From: Bacillota bacterium
GTDB lineage: Bacteria; Bacillota; Clostridia; Acetivibrionales; DSM-1351
Length of the DNA: 32,870 bases
NCBI GenBank assembly: GCA_023412275.1
Contig: JAEYNY010000020.1
Coordinates: 1-32,870, forward strand
Direction of reading: 5' to 3'
Each line of letters starts with the position of its first letter. The stretch's first letter is position 1. Shown here piece after piece: positions 23,835 through 32,812 of this stretch. The position numbers were made by a program, and so were the translations under genes. Below the pieces are notes generated by a model that was given only the letters and a program-made list of their open reading frames with translations, had not been told where the DNA came from and searched no databases.

Positions 23835-24560
23835 ATGAAAAAAATAAACGGAGAAGTTCTTGCACAGATAACTATTTTAGGTTTAATAGCAGCTTTACTC
23901 ACCCATGCAGTTGTAACAGACAAAATAGTGTATTATGTTAACATACACGAAGTAAAATACATCTGGTTTTCTGTGGTGGGAGTTATAATTATTGCATTAT
24001 CCTTGTTGCCGGGGTTATTTAAGCCAAAACGCAGAAATAACATACTTCCTTGTGTTATTCTGGCTATCCCTTTACTTGCAGGGACTATAACCCCGGCAAC
24101 TCCTGCTGACAGCTTCGGTATCAGGGCTAATACGGGGCAAGTACAATATGGACGAGACATAAATTTGTTTGATAAACAGTTTAAGAATGATACTGATATA
24201 GTTAATATCAGCGATGATGAATTTTTAAAATGGTACACTGATGCTTATGAAAATCCACATAAATACAACAATAAGACTGTGAGAGTCAAAGGTACTGTTT
24301 TCCGAATGGATGGGTTTAGCAGAAATGAGTTTGTTCCTGCCCGTATGGCAATGGTTCACTGCGCTGCAGACCTTGTACCTTATGGATTCATATGCAGATA
24401 CGAGGACGCTGAGAAATGGAGAAAAGGTGAGTGGGTTTACGTTACAGCTAAAATAAAAATTGAGTACGAGCCTCATATGAAAAAGGAAATGCCTATACTC
24501 TACGCAATTTCAGTTACTCAGGCGCAGAAGCCGGAAAATGAACTGGTTTATCCCTACTAG
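23835..24560 (+). CDS. YcgQ-like (TIGR03943) membrane protein
   Basis: 241 aa. Two or three N-terminal membrane helices (about 10-30, 42-62, 72-90) precede a soluble DUF1980-type domain (about 125-235) with the ending IYAISVTQAQ. This is the usual partner of the YcgR permease, always adjacent to it. It is third in the operon; spacing of 22 bases suggests co-transcription. The Cys in MVHCAADL may bind metal. A GGGAG-type site lies upstream. Confidence 0.88.
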   Translation: MKKINGEVLAQITILGLIAALLTHAVVTDKIVYYVNIHEVKYIWFSVVGVIIIALSLLPGLFKPKRRNNILPCVILAIPLLAGTITPATPADSFGIRANTGQVQYGRDINLFDKQFKNDTDIVNISDDEFLKWYTDAYENPHKYNNKTVRVKGTVFRMDGFSRNEFVPARMAMVHCAADLVPYGFICRYEDAEKWRKGEWVYVTAKIKIEYEPHMKKEMPILYAISVTQAQKPENELVYPY

Positions 24561-24630
24561 TCATTGTCTAAAATTAATCCTATCAAATCCCAAAATACTA
24601 CATATTAATACAAAAACTTACATACTTTCA

Positions 24631-24659
24631 TTGACAATGTGAATAAAATGTTATATTAT
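24631..24659 (+). promoter_or_regulatory. Strong sigma-A promoter for the 24740 gene
   Basis: TTGACA (24631-24636), a 17-base spacer and TATTAT (24654-24659) give a start near 24666 and a 75-base leader. Confidence 0.75.
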
Positions 24660-24739
24660 GGAAATAAATAACAGCCTTTTAAATGTTCCCGGAAATCGGT
24701 CAAGCCCGTTTGAAATCTAAAATTTAATGAGGTGAAAAT

Positions 24740-25867
24740 ATGAATAAATGTGATTTAAAAGATCTTAACTTCTTTAAGTTTAGTGACGGAAAAGATGATT
24801 TTGTTTCATTACAGCTCAACTGTATGGAATCTTCGATTTACAACATATTAAAAAACAGTGTCAACTTAGATAAAAACATAATTGCATCTCTTTTTATTAG
24901 AGATATAAATCCTGCTCTGTGGCTTCACAAATCAGAGGATATTTTACGGATAAATAATCAAAGTAAAAATTTAACGTCACTTTGGAGTAAATATATAAAG
25001 CTGAATGAGTATGTTAAAGTTGGGGATAAGGATTCTATAGATTTTCTAAAGGGGCTTCTTGATGAAGGCCATATGGTAATAGTCCAAACCGTATTTGAAA
25101 AGATGAAATTCTATCACAAATACGATGCAGACTTTGATTTAAGTACATATTTTCAGGGGCCTCAGAACCATGTGAATATTTTGCTCTACTATGAGGATGA
25201 CAAGATATATTTTGCAGAGAAGGCCCCCTTTTCAGTAAACAAGAATAATTACGTCACATATGATTTGAACAGCCAGATCGGGGTGGCACCCATAAGTGAA
25301 CTTGCTGAAGCCTGTAGCCACTTTCTAAGATGTTATACTCTGGAAATCAATGAAGCCGGGTTGAATAAGTTCAGTACAATGAAAGATGAAATTTCAGGCT
25401 TTATAAAAACTATGTCGGATAATTATTTTGAAGGAAGCAATAATGATTTGTACGGGTATACAATTTATTATGGAATAGATGCTTTAAATAAATTAATTCA
25501 ATTGTGTGATGAGGAATACAACCTTAAAAACTATTTTCAGACAGTGGGCTGGAAGCAAAGGGACAGGCTCACCTTCGATTTATGGATGCTATACGGAGCC
25601 AGAAAAATCCTTCTTGAGTACTTAAAGCAGGCCAATGATGATAACTCAGTGAGATTTGAGGAACTTTTGGGTACCTTAAGAGAATCCATATCCCGATGGA
25701 CCATCCTAGAAAAGCACATGAATAAAATACTTCAGTCCAAAGTAAATAACCTTAATAATAGAACTGCTACAATGATTAAAGATTTAATTGAACTGGAATC
25801 CAATTTGTATATTTTGTTGACAAAGCATTTTTGTACTGGAGTAACCAGAACTGGCAAAAGATATTAA
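24740..25867 (+). CDS. BtrH-like cysteine-fold protein, second copy
   Basis: 375 aa, no signal peptide. The N-terminal part fits a papain-like BtrH domain: C28 in LQLNCMESSIYNIL, H144 in PQNHVNILLYYEDD, then an acidic residue near 160 (YFAEKAPF). The alignment with the protein at 13637 is clear at NCxE and at the His strand. The C-terminal 190 residues are helical with no recognised domain. The reaction is unknown; BtrH-type acyl transfer is one option. It stands alone behind a strong promoter, between the metal operon and a LacI regulator. GAGGTG precedes the ATG. Confidence 0.55.
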   Translation: MNKCDLKDLNFFKFSDGKDDFVSLQLNCMESSIYNILKNSVNLDKNIIASLFIRDINPALWLHKSEDILRINNQSKNLTSLWSKYIKLNEYVKVGDKDSIDFLKGLLDEGHMVIVQTVFEKMKFYHKYDADFDLSTYFQGPQNHVNILLYYEDDKIYFAEKAPFSVNKNNYVTYDLNSQIGVAPISELAEACSHFLRCYTLEINEAGLNKFSTMKDEISGFIKTMSDNYFEGSNNDLYGYTIYYGIDALNKLIQLCDEEYNLKNYFQTVGWKQRDRLTFDLWMLYGARKILLEYLKQANDDNSVRFEELLGTLRESISRWTILEKHMNKILQSKVNNLNNRTATMIKDLIELESNLYILLTKHFCTGVTRTGKRY

Positions 25868-25936
25868 ATTATAGTAAAATAATAATCAAACCGCTAATGA
25901 TAAATAGTACTGACAGTTTTTATGAGAGGTGAGATT

Positions 25937-26941
25937 ATGAAAAGCAGTATATCTATGAAGAATATCGCCAGGGAATTAAATGTCAGCATTGTCACAGTTT
26001 CTAAAGCACTCAATAATAAAGACGGTGTCAGTGAAGAATTAAAGCATAAGATAAAAGATTTAGCAGATAAAATGGGGTACAGATACAATATGATGGCAAA
26101 ATCCATGAGAGATGGTTTGTCATACAATATAGGCGTAATCGTTCCTGAACAATTTCTGGGGGATGACAAGGCATATTATTTCAGTGTTTTCAAACACCTA
26201 TCTCAGATAATGGAGAGGTACCAGTATTGCGCAATACTTCAGGTGTTAAACTCGGCGGATGAGCACAATGTTATACTACCTAAGTTTTATTATGACAAAA
26301 AGGTAGACGGACTTATTGTTCTGGGACAGGTGAATAAAGCCTATATAAAGGCTTTGCAGAATATAGAAATACCCACGATTTTTCTGGACTTTTACGATGA
26401 AAGTACAAATGTTGATTCTATAACAGTTGACAATTATTCAGGAGCTTATGAATTAACAAATTATCTCATAAAAAACGGACATGTTAATATAGCATTTGTG
26501 GGCGATATATATGCAACCAGCAGTATTCAAGACAGATATTTGGGTATGTGCAAATCTCTTTTAGAACATGGTATAAAATTGAGAGAAGATTATGTGATAT
26601 GCGACAGAGACAAGCATGGAAAGTATATTGAGCTAAAGTTCCCCAAAGATATGCCTACCGCTTTTGTGTGCAATTGTGACGCGATCGCATATAACCTTAT
26701 ATTAAAGCTGAAGGAAATGGGCTATAGTGTACCGAAGGATTTTTCCGTAGTGGGGTTTGATAATAATATATATGCTACAATCTCTGAACCGCAAATTACC
26801 ACTGTAGAGGTGGACGTAGAAGAAATGGCGGGAACAGCAGTGAAATCTATCCTTGACAAGATAAAGAAAGAGAACAAAAGCCAAGGCAGGTCCACCATAA
26901 TGGGCAGAATTGTATACCGGGACTCAGTTAAAACAATTTAA
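25937..26941 (+). CDS. LacI-family transcriptional regulator
   Basis: 334 aa. The N-terminal LacI HTH is clear (SMKNIARELNVSIVTVSKAL), followed by a hinge and a periplasmic-binding-like ligand domain (about 60-330). The ATG at 25937 follows GAGAGGTGAG; the upstream ATG at 25922 overlaps that site. Sugar-type effector is usual for the family, but no transporter or glycosidase gene is adjacent, so the target is unknown. Confidence 0.92.
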   Translation: MKSSISMKNIARELNVSIVTVSKALNNKDGVSEELKHKIKDLADKMGYRYNMMAKSMRDGLSYNIGVIVPEQFLGDDKAYYFSVFKHLSQIMERYQYCAILQVLNSADEHNVILPKFYYDKKVDGLIVLGQVNKAYIKALQNIEIPTIFLDFYDESTNVDSITVDNYSGAYELTNYLIKNGHVNIAFVGDIYATSSIQDRYLGMCKSLLEHGIKLREDYVICDRDKHGKYIELKFPKDMPTAFVCNCDAIAYNLILKLKEMGYSVPKDFSVVGFDNNIYATISEPQITTVEVDVEEMAGTAVKSILDKIKKENKSQGRSTIMGRIVYRDSVKTI

Positions 26942-26961
26942 CCACAAAAAAATAAAGATAG

Positions 26962-26993
26962 AAAATTGCATGGGCAATCCATGTGATTTTTTT
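26962..26993 (+). terminator. Terminator of the LacI gene
   Basis: A 12-bp stem (26962-26973 with 26979-26990, two G-U pairs) and a 5-base loop run into seven T residues. Confidence 0.75.
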
Positions 26994-27078
26994 ATTTTAA
27001 AACTAAAGGGTACTTGTTGATTTAATTAAATTATTTGGTATAGAATAGTAAATAAAATGGAAGCCGGAAGGAACTTAT

Positions 27079-27540
27079 ATGCAAATACTTGTAGATGCAG
27101 ATGCATGCCCGGTAAAGAACATAATCATCAGGATTGCAAAGGAGCATGGCATTCCTGTCATAATGATTATTGATACCAGTCACGAACTAAATGATGGATA
27201 TAGTACGGTAATTACCGTAGACAAGGCACGTGACAGTGTTGACATAAAACTTATTAATATGGTTCAAAAGAATGATATTGTGGTTACTCAGGACTACGGC
27301 GTAGCTGCTATGGGATTGGGTAAAGGCGCAAAAGTTCTGAATCAGAATGGCTTGATATACTCGGATAACAATATCGACAGATTGCTATTTGAAAGACATT
27401 TGGGACAAAAAATCAGGAGGGCGGGAGGAAGAACCGGCACTATAAGAAAAAGATCAAAGGAGAATGATGAAGCCTTTGAAAAAGCACTCCTGATGCTTAT
27501 AAAATCAGAAACTGAAGGCACGAAAAATTTTACTATATAG
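27079..27540 (+). CDS. YaiI/YqxD family protein (UPF0178, DUF188)
   Basis: 153 aa. It starts MQILVDADACPVKNIIIRIA, the family signature, and has VTQDYGVAAMGLGKGA, as expected of a PIN-like fold with acidic residues for metal. Biochemical role unknown. It heads a run of five co-directional genes ending at 29705. The ribosome site GGAAGGA precedes the ATG. Confidence 0.93.
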   Translation: MQILVDADACPVKNIIIRIAKEHGIPVIMIIDTSHELNDGYSTVITVDKARDSVDIKLINMVQKNDIVVTQDYGVAAMGLGKGAKVLNQNGLIYSDNNIDRLLFERHLGQKIRRAGGRTGTIRKRSKENDEAFEKALLMLIKSETEGTKNFTI

Positions 27541-27560
27541 AAAAATGGAGGGGTTCAAAA

Positions 27561-28235
27561 GTGGATAAAAATACAAAGGCTATTGTAGACAAAAGAATTA
27601 AAAAAACCATGGAAAATCTGAAAGCCAATAACATGCAACCTTATTATGTAGAAACTGTAAAGGAGGTTGCAGGGAAGGTAGCTGAATTACTAAAAGAAGG
27701 AGATACGGTTGCTGTGGGCGGTTCTATGAGCTTATTTGAAGCAGGAATAATAGATTTGCTCCGTTCCGGTAAATATACCTTTCTTGACAGATATGAAAAG
27801 GGATTATCCCGGGAACAGATGAAACAAATTTTTCGTAAATCTTTTTTTGCCGATGCATATCTCTGCAGTTCGAATGCCATTACGGAAAATGGGGAACTAT
27901 ACAATGTAGATGGGAATTCCAATATGGTTGCTGCTATATGTTACGGCCCGGATTCAGTAATAATTGTGGTGGGTATAAATAAAATAGTAGCAAATCTGGA
28001 TGATGCAGTTAAAAGGGTAAAAACCATGGCAGCTCCGGCAAATGCCACTCGACTTAATTATACCTCATACTGTACTGAAAAAGGAGAGTGCATGGGACTG
28101 ACCTCCGGGAATTCCTGCATGACAAGTGGCTGCAGTGGACAAAATAGAATATGCTGTAATTATGTTGTCAGTGCATACCAGAACCAAAAGGATAGGATTA
28201 AGGTAATAATAGTTGGAGAGGAACTGGGCTATTAA
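27561..28235 (+). CDS. LUD-domain (LutC/YkgG-like) protein
   Basis: 224 aa. The LUD fold is shown by VAVGGSMSLFEAGIIDLL and SSNAITENGELYNVDG. A cysteine-rich stretch at about 172-200 (CTEKGECMG..., then CMTSGCSG) suggests metal or Fe-S binding. Stand-alone LUD proteins are not proved lactate oxidases, and no LutA/LutB partner is adjacent. GTG start with GGAGGGG upstream. Confidence 0.85.
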   Translation: MDKNTKAIVDKRIKKTMENLKANNMQPYYVETVKEVAGKVAELLKEGDTVAVGGSMSLFEAGIIDLLRSGKYTFLDRYEKGLSREQMKQIFRKSFFADAYLCSSNAITENGELYNVDGNSNMVAAICYGPDSVIIVVGINKIVANLDDAVKRVKTMAAPANATRLNYTSYCTEKGECMGLTSGNSCMTSGCSGQNRICCNYVVSAYQNQKDRIKVIIVGEELGY

Positions 28236-28262
28236 TAGGTTTCAATCGGATATGGAGGCTGT

Positions 28263-28544
28263 ATGATTGTATCAACTTTGAGAATAAAGCTTTATGCACC
28301 CATGTGTCATTCGCTTAAGGACAAACGCATGATTGTTAAAAGTATAGTGCAAAGGGCCAGAAACAAATTTAATATATCAATAGCTGAGGTAGAAGAACAG
28401 GATTTATATCAGACTATTATAATAGGTGCAGCATGTGTGTCTACGAGTAGAGCACAGGCAAATGCTGTTCTGAATGAAGTCATGAAATTTATAGAGGCAA
28501 ATACAGAAGCAGAAATAACTGATATTTTATTTGAGGACAGATAA
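28263..28544 (+). CDS. DUF503 protein (YlxP-like)
   Basis: 93 aa matching DUF503: SLKDKRMIVKSIVQRARNKFN and ISIAEVEEQDLYQ. In other genomes YlxP lies near ribosome-assembly genes, but its role here is unknown. It starts 27 bases after the LUD gene; ATATGGAGGC lies upstream. Confidence 0.93.
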   Translation: MIVSTLRIKLYAPMCHSLKDKRMIVKSIVQRARNKFNISIAEVEEQDLYQTIIIGAACVSTSRAQANAVLNEVMKFIEANTEAEITDILFEDR

Positions 28545-28568
28545 GTATATTTAAAAGGAGTGGCTGCA

Positions 28569-29087
28569 ATGATTGAAGCAAATAATAGCATTTCTGAAAT
28601 ATGGCTTGCAGGTGGTTGTTTCTGGGGAGTTCAGGCATTTTTGTCGAGACTTCCGGGAGTAATCCATACGGAGGTTGGATACGCCAATGGAAATACTGAA
28701 AACCCCACCTATGAAGATGTTTGCAGAAGGTCAACGGGTCATGCTGAAACTGTTTATGTAAAGTACGATAAAACTAAGATTTCTATGGAAAAGCTGCTGG
28801 ATTACTTTTTCAGAATTATAGACCCAACCTTGCTCAACAGACAGGGAAACGATATAGGTACACAGTACCGTACTGGTATTTACTATAAGAACTCCGAAGA
28901 TAGAGAAATTATAGAAAACTACATCGACAGCAAACAAGAGTTGTACAAAGGAAAAATCCTGACAGAGGTTCTTCCACTTGGTAATTTTTATAAAGCAGAG
29001 GATTATCATCAGGAGTATCTTGATAAAAATCCTCATGGGTACTGTCACATTGACTTATCCATACTGAATGAAATTGGAAAGGAATGA
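28569..29087 (+). CDS. msrA: Peptide methionine sulfoxide reductase MsrA
   Basis: 172 aa. The catalytic motif GGCFWG has C17. Further signatures are GNDIGTQYRTGIYY and YHQEYLDKNPHGYCHIDL. It reduces methionine-S-sulfoxide in proteins. The ATG at 28569 has AAGGAG eight bases upstream; a GTG at 28560 is inside that site. No fused or adjacent MsrB is seen. It lies three bases before the GNAT gene, so the two are coupled. Confidence 0.96.
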   Translation: MIEANNSISEIWLAGGCFWGVQAFLSRLPGVIHTEVGYANGNTENPTYEDVCRRSTGHAETVYVKYDKTKISMEKLLDYFFRIIDPTLLNRQGNDIGTQYRTGIYYKNSEDREIIENYIDSKQELYKGKILTEVLPLGNFYKAEDYHQEYLDKNPHGYCHIDLSILNEIGKE

Positions 29088-29090
29088 ACC

Positions 29091-29705
29091 ATGGCATACG
29101 ATATAAGGCCTGTTAATCTTAATGAGGTCAGGGATTTATACATAAACATAGTAAATGACTTTGCTCCGGGGGAGTATCCGCCCTACGATGTTTTATACAA
29201 GCAGCTTGAGAAAGACATTCAAACGGGATTTGTCCTTGTAAATGATGAAAAGGATGTTGCATACTCAATTTGTACCGGAGACAGTACAAATTCTTTTGTT
29301 CTTATAAGTTTGTTGGCAGTTTATAAGGAATTCAGAGGAAAAGGATTCGGATCAAAATTTATTGAAATGTTAAAAAGAAAATATTGCAGTGAGCGAAGCA
29401 TTATTGTTGAGGTTGAAAAGCCAGAGGATGCTTTAGAACAGAAAGAACGCAATATAAGGGAAAACAGGATTAAATTCTATGAAAAAGCCGGCTTCATACT
29501 GCTACCTGATATTGATTATGCTATATGGGATATTCCTATGTATCTCATGATTTTACCTAAGGGAACTTTACAAATTAATACATATTCCATCAGTGGTTTA
29601 AATGAAACAATTAAGAAGGGTATGGGGGATATTTATCTTAAACTTCTGGGTGAAAAATTCTTTCATAAAATGGAGCTGGAAATAAAAAACAAGTCAGGGC
29701 TTTAG
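29091..29705 (+). CDS. GNAT acetyltransferase family protein
   Basis: 204 aa with a GNAT domain in residues 1 to about 150: the acetyl-CoA loop is in EFRGKGFGSKFIEMLKRKY, and IKFYEKAGFI follows. The 45-residue C-terminal tail is unassigned. Substrate unknown. The start follows GGAAAGGA near the msrA stop. Its stop lies within the following terminator stem. Confidence 0.82.
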   Translation: MAYDIRPVNLNEVRDLYINIVNDFAPGEYPPYDVLYKQLEKDIQTGFVLVNDEKDVAYSICTGDSTNSFVLISLLAVYKEFRGKGFGSKFIEMLKRKYCSERSIIVEVEKPEDALEQKERNIRENRIKFYEKAGFILLPDIDYAIWDIPMYLMILPKGTLQINTYSISGLNETIKKGMGDIYLKLLGEKFFHKMELEIKNKSGL

Positions 29706-29730
29706 GGGGTATATTTTAAAGCCCTGACTT
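29691..29730. terminator. Shared terminator between GNAT and HtrA genes
   Basis: AAGTCAGGGCTTTA (29691-29704) pairs perfectly with TAAAGCCCTGACTT (29717-29730). The minus-strand side runs into TTTTTTATTT, so it mainly ends htrA; it also covers the GNAT stop codon. Confidence 0.9.
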
Positions 29731-29748
29731 GCTGTTAGAAATTGATTA

Positions 29749-31047
29749 CTACTGTTTGGCTTCCGTAAATGTAAGCTTGAGAGTTACTTGCTGACCGCTT
29801 CTGGAAACAACTACATCTACTGTATCACCGGCTTTATGCAGTTTCTTAATTGCATCAATGTCTGCGTTGGTTTTAACTTGTTTACCGTCAACCTTAATAA
29901 TAATGTCCTTTGCTTTGATACCTGCATTTGCTGCGGCTCCGCCCGGAGTCACTTCTACTACGTAAAGTCCAACTGGTATTCCATACATTTGAGAGTATTG
30001 CTCAGGAACCTCCTGAGTTGAAATTCCCATCAAAGGCTTGCCTTTAACATATCCATAGGTTTTTAACTGTTCAATTATAGGTTTTGCTGTGTCCATTGGT
30101 ATCGCAAAACCAAGGCCTTCAACACCGCTTTCAGATATTTTTGCTGAATTAATACCTATTACCTGTCCTTTAGAATTTACAAGGGCACCTCCGCTATTAC
30201 CGGGATTTATCGCAGCGTCTGTCTGGAAAAGATCCATAGGTCCGTTACCTGTGTCAACCTGCCTATTTAGTGCACTTATTACACCAACGGTTACAGAGCC
30301 GGCGAACTCCATTCCAAGGGGGTTTCCAATGGCTACAGCAGTATCTCCGACTTCCACTTGTGAGGAGCTGCCAAGTTCTGCAACAGGAAGGTTAGTGAGA
30401 TTTATCTTTATAACTGCAAGATCGTTATCCTCATCACCGCCTATAAATGTAGCTTTTGCTTGTCTTTTATCAGGTAAATACACTGTAAGTGTAGTATTTT
30501 TTGCTCCGCTCTTAGGGTCTGCGTATGATACGACATGGTAATTTGTCATTATATACCCGTCGGAACTGATTATTATACCTGAACCCTCAGAACTGGAATT
30601 TGATGGTGTTCCAAAACCATAGAATCCTGAAGAACGGCTGTTTTGAACGCTCATTGTTACACCTACAATTGATGGGCCGACTTTCTTTGCTATCTCAGAT
30701 ATACTCATGTCTCCGGCCGAAGTATTTAAAAGAGTGGATGCTTTGAGTGATTCGGCTGAGGATGAAGTAAGGGTTCCTACAGCGGAGTTTGTATTGTTTT
30801 TTGCTGAGAGAGCAACTGTTTTCTGAAGATCTCCCACCTGTCTGTCAAGCTCCTTTGAAAACTTGTAGTACATTCCACCACCAACTGCTGCCCCGGTTAC
30901 CATTGAGGTTATAAGTACAAGTGATAAATAGGTAGTAAACTTATGTTTTTTTCTTTTTGGGGTTATTGTTATAATTTGGTTGTTGTCAAAGTTTGAGTTA
31001 GAATTATTATAATATTCATTGTTCCAATCGCCATTATTGTTATACAT
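29749..31047 (-). CDS. HtrA/DegP-type membrane-anchored serine protease
   Basis: 432 aa. A short Asn-rich cytosolic tail is followed by one membrane helix (about 37-60). The trypsin-like domain has H171 (TNYHVV), D209 (EDNDLAVI) and S285 (NPGNSGGALV). One PDZ domain lies at about 340-428. It degrades misfolded envelope proteins. It has an AGGAGG site and its own terminator. Confidence 0.96.
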   Translation of the reverse strand: MYNNNGDWNNEYYNNSNSNFDNNQIITITPKRKKHKFTTYLSLVLITSMVTGAAVGGGMYYKFSKELDRQVGDLQKTVALSAKNNTNSAVGTLTSSSAESLKASTLLNTSAGDMSISEIAKKVGPSIVGVTMSVQNSRSSGFYGFGTPSNSSSEGSGIIISSDGYIMTNYHVVSYADPKSGAKNTTLTVYLPDKRQAKATFIGGDEDNDLAVIKINLTNLPVAELGSSSQVEVGDTAVAIGNPLGMEFAGSVTVGVISALNRQVDTGNGPMDLFQTDAAINPGNSGGALVNSKGQVIGINSAKISESGVEGLGFAIPMDTAKPIIEQLKTYGYVKGKPLMGISTQEVPEQYSQMYGIPVGLYVVEVTPGGAAANAGIKAKDIIIKVDGKQVKTNADIDAIKKLHKAGDTVDVVVSRSGQQVTLKLTFTEAKQ

Positions 31048-31198
31048 AATTGAGTCCTCCTATCGTTTAAAATTTCTTAAGTTATCTTATGTTTATATAA
31101 TAGCTGTAAATTATGTATTTTTTACGAAGAAAAAGTTAATAAACTGTTATGAATTTTAAAACAAAATGTTAACATGGCAAATAAACTATAGGGCACTT

Positions 31199-31270
31199 CC
31201 TGTCTGCCAGGGTAACCGTAAGCCGGGTATTTTCCAGCAAACGATTTTACCCCGGTAAACGTGGGATACC
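31199..31270 (-). other. Imperfect inverted repeat downstream of the 76-aa gene
   Basis: CCGGGTATTTT (about 31213-31233 region) faces ATTTTACCCCGG (about 31244-31256), flanked by GGTA and TACC. It may be a weak terminator of the 31283 gene or a structured untranslated region. Confidence 0.3.
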
Positions 31271-31282
31271 TGATATTGACGT

Positions 31283-31513
31283 TTACTCGATGTTCTTGGG
31301 GATATATTTTTCGTTGACGAATGTAAAGTCACAAGGGATAGCTTCTGCGAAGATTTCAAATAATGATTTACTGGCTGCATCATCAATATCTACTAGTACG
31401 TTTTCGTCCAGAAGGGCGATAACCTTTCCATAACCGATTAGCTTGTCATCTCTGGTTATTGCCAATTGGTCGCCCTGCTGAATAAATTCCTTTCTTGCGC
31501 ATTGAATTATCAT
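31283..31513 (-). CDS. Small protein of unknown function (76 aa)
   Basis: 76 aa with a compact beta-rich look: FIQQGDQLAITRDDKLIGYG and VLVDIDDAA. No signal peptide and no recognised domain. AGGTGA lies six bases before the ATG. It is alone between HtrA and the calcium-loop protein. Confidence 0.6.
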   Translation of the reverse strand: MIIQCARKEFIQQGDQLAITRDDKLIGYGKVIALLDENVLVDIDDAASKSLFEIFAEAIPCDFTFVNEKYIPKNIE

Positions 31514-31760
31514 ATGGTCACCTGACCTTATTCAAAATTTACTCACTTCCATATAATAATATTAGATGTAATTGATTTGAAGAACACATATATTGATTTT
31601 GGTAATTTTAAATGAGTACGAAAGTGGCATTAATATTTATACCCTTGCAGAGAACTGTTTATTCAATATTTGGACGATGGGAAATATATAATTTCACCAA
31701 TACAGAAGCTTTTCATATTATATAGTAGCAATTCAAAATATTGAAAAAGGGGTAAACTAA

Positions 31761-32492
31761 ATGCTGTATTCAAACAATTCAGGTTCGTTTCCCAATGATA
31801 TCGGAAACATAGTTGCCAGTGCCTACGGTGACGTAAACGGAGACAGGATTGCCGATTATGTATATCTAACAGCTGTCAAGACACCTGACAGTAATTTTTT
31901 GAGGGATATTACCCTGGTCATAAAGGACGGAAGAACGGGTATTAAGCAGAGCGCAAAGCTTCCTTCAGATGCGGGTTACAACCCGGGACTGTTTCTGGGG
32001 GATTTCAACGGAGACAGAGTTAATGATATATTAGTAGGGATTAATTCAGGCGGAAGCGGTGCCATAATGTTTTATTACATTTTTTCAGATGTGAATAACC
32101 GCCTTACAATGATATTTAATTATGAGGATTTCAATAATAAATATCAATACAAAGTAAACTATCTGAATTATTACAAGGTTTCGGTTCAAAGCCTGACTGA
32201 GAAAACTACATACATACTGGATATAACATATAAAGGCAGAGAGTATCTAAGTGAAATCTACACTAACGAAGGAATTCTCAAAGCACCCATCGAAGGCTGG
32301 GTTGATCCGCTAAGCGGATTGTATCCCGTTGATTTTGACGGCAATGGGGTATATGAGCTTCTGGGCTATCAGAAAATTGCAGGACGGTATCATGCAGATT
32401 CCATTGGGTATGTACAAAGTATACTGAAGCTCCAAAACATGAAGTTTGAAATCTTAAGCCAAAATGTAGCAATTTTTGGTTCTCAGGAGTAA
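31761..32492 (+). CDS. FG-GAP/VCBS-like repeat protein with calcium-loop motifs
   Basis: 243 aa with three DxNGDxxxD-type loops: DVNGDRIADYVYL (about 24-36), DFNGDRVNDILVG (about 76-88) and DFDGNGVYELLGY (about 193-205). These resemble FG-GAP or dockerin-type calcium loops and suggest a beta-propeller-like or calcium-binding protein. There is no N-terminal signal peptide. The ribosome site AAAAAGGGG precedes the ATG. Its role is unknown; a spore or surface function is only a guess. The 31514-31760 gap before it shows no gene. Confidence 0.6.
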   Translation: MLYSNNSGSFPNDIGNIVASAYGDVNGDRIADYVYLTAVKTPDSNFLRDITLVIKDGRTGIKQSAKLPSDAGYNPGLFLGDFNGDRVNDILVGINSGGSGAIMFYYIFSDVNNRLTMIFNYEDFNNKYQYKVNYLNYYKVSVQSLTEKTTYILDITYKGREYLSEIYTNEGILKAPIEGWVDPLSGLYPVDFDGNGVYELLGYQKIAGRYHADSIGYVQSILKLQNMKFEILSQNVAIFGSQE

Positions 32493-32599
32493 AAATGTAC
32501 AATAAAATTAATTGATTAAATAAAAATTTTAAATAATTTATACATATACAAATAGGACTATTTCCTATAAAATTTGTATTGTTGAAAACAATCCATTCT

Positions 32600-32686
32600 G
32601 GTCGGCGGATTATTCCGCCGGCCGGTCTTAAAATATATTCCTCCTGAAAAATAGATCCCTTATACCTTGTGGTTTAAGGGTTTTTT
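32600..32686 (+). terminator. Two hairpins upstream of tRNA-Met
   Basis: GGTCGGCGGA (32600-32609) pairs with TCCGCCGGCC (32614-32623). CCCTTATACC (32657-32666) pairs with GGTTTAAGGG (32671-32680), followed by six T residues. The second is a good terminator. The 32493-32812 gap holds no gene but could encode a short leader or small RNA. Confidence 0.6.
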
Positions 32687-32747
32687 ACTGCCCTTTTGCG
32701 GGTTTTTAACGTTGTTTATATTTTTTTAAAAAAATATAAACTTCCTA

Positions 32748-32777
32748 TTGACACATGTCCTATTTCTTATGTATAAT
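32748..32777 (+). promoter_or_regulatory. Promoter of tRNA-Met
   Basis: TTGACA (32748-32753), an 18-base spacer and a perfect TATAAT (32772-32777) are preceded by an A/T palindrome near 32717-32738 that could serve as an UP element. Confidence 0.85.
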
Positions 32778-32812
32778 GTAAAAGCACGTTAGAGAACGGG
32801 CGACATAAAAAT

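Noticed and set aside
28569..29087. Selenocysteine form of MsrA
   Set aside because: The catalytic position is a normal cysteine codon in GGCFWG and there is no in-frame TGA.
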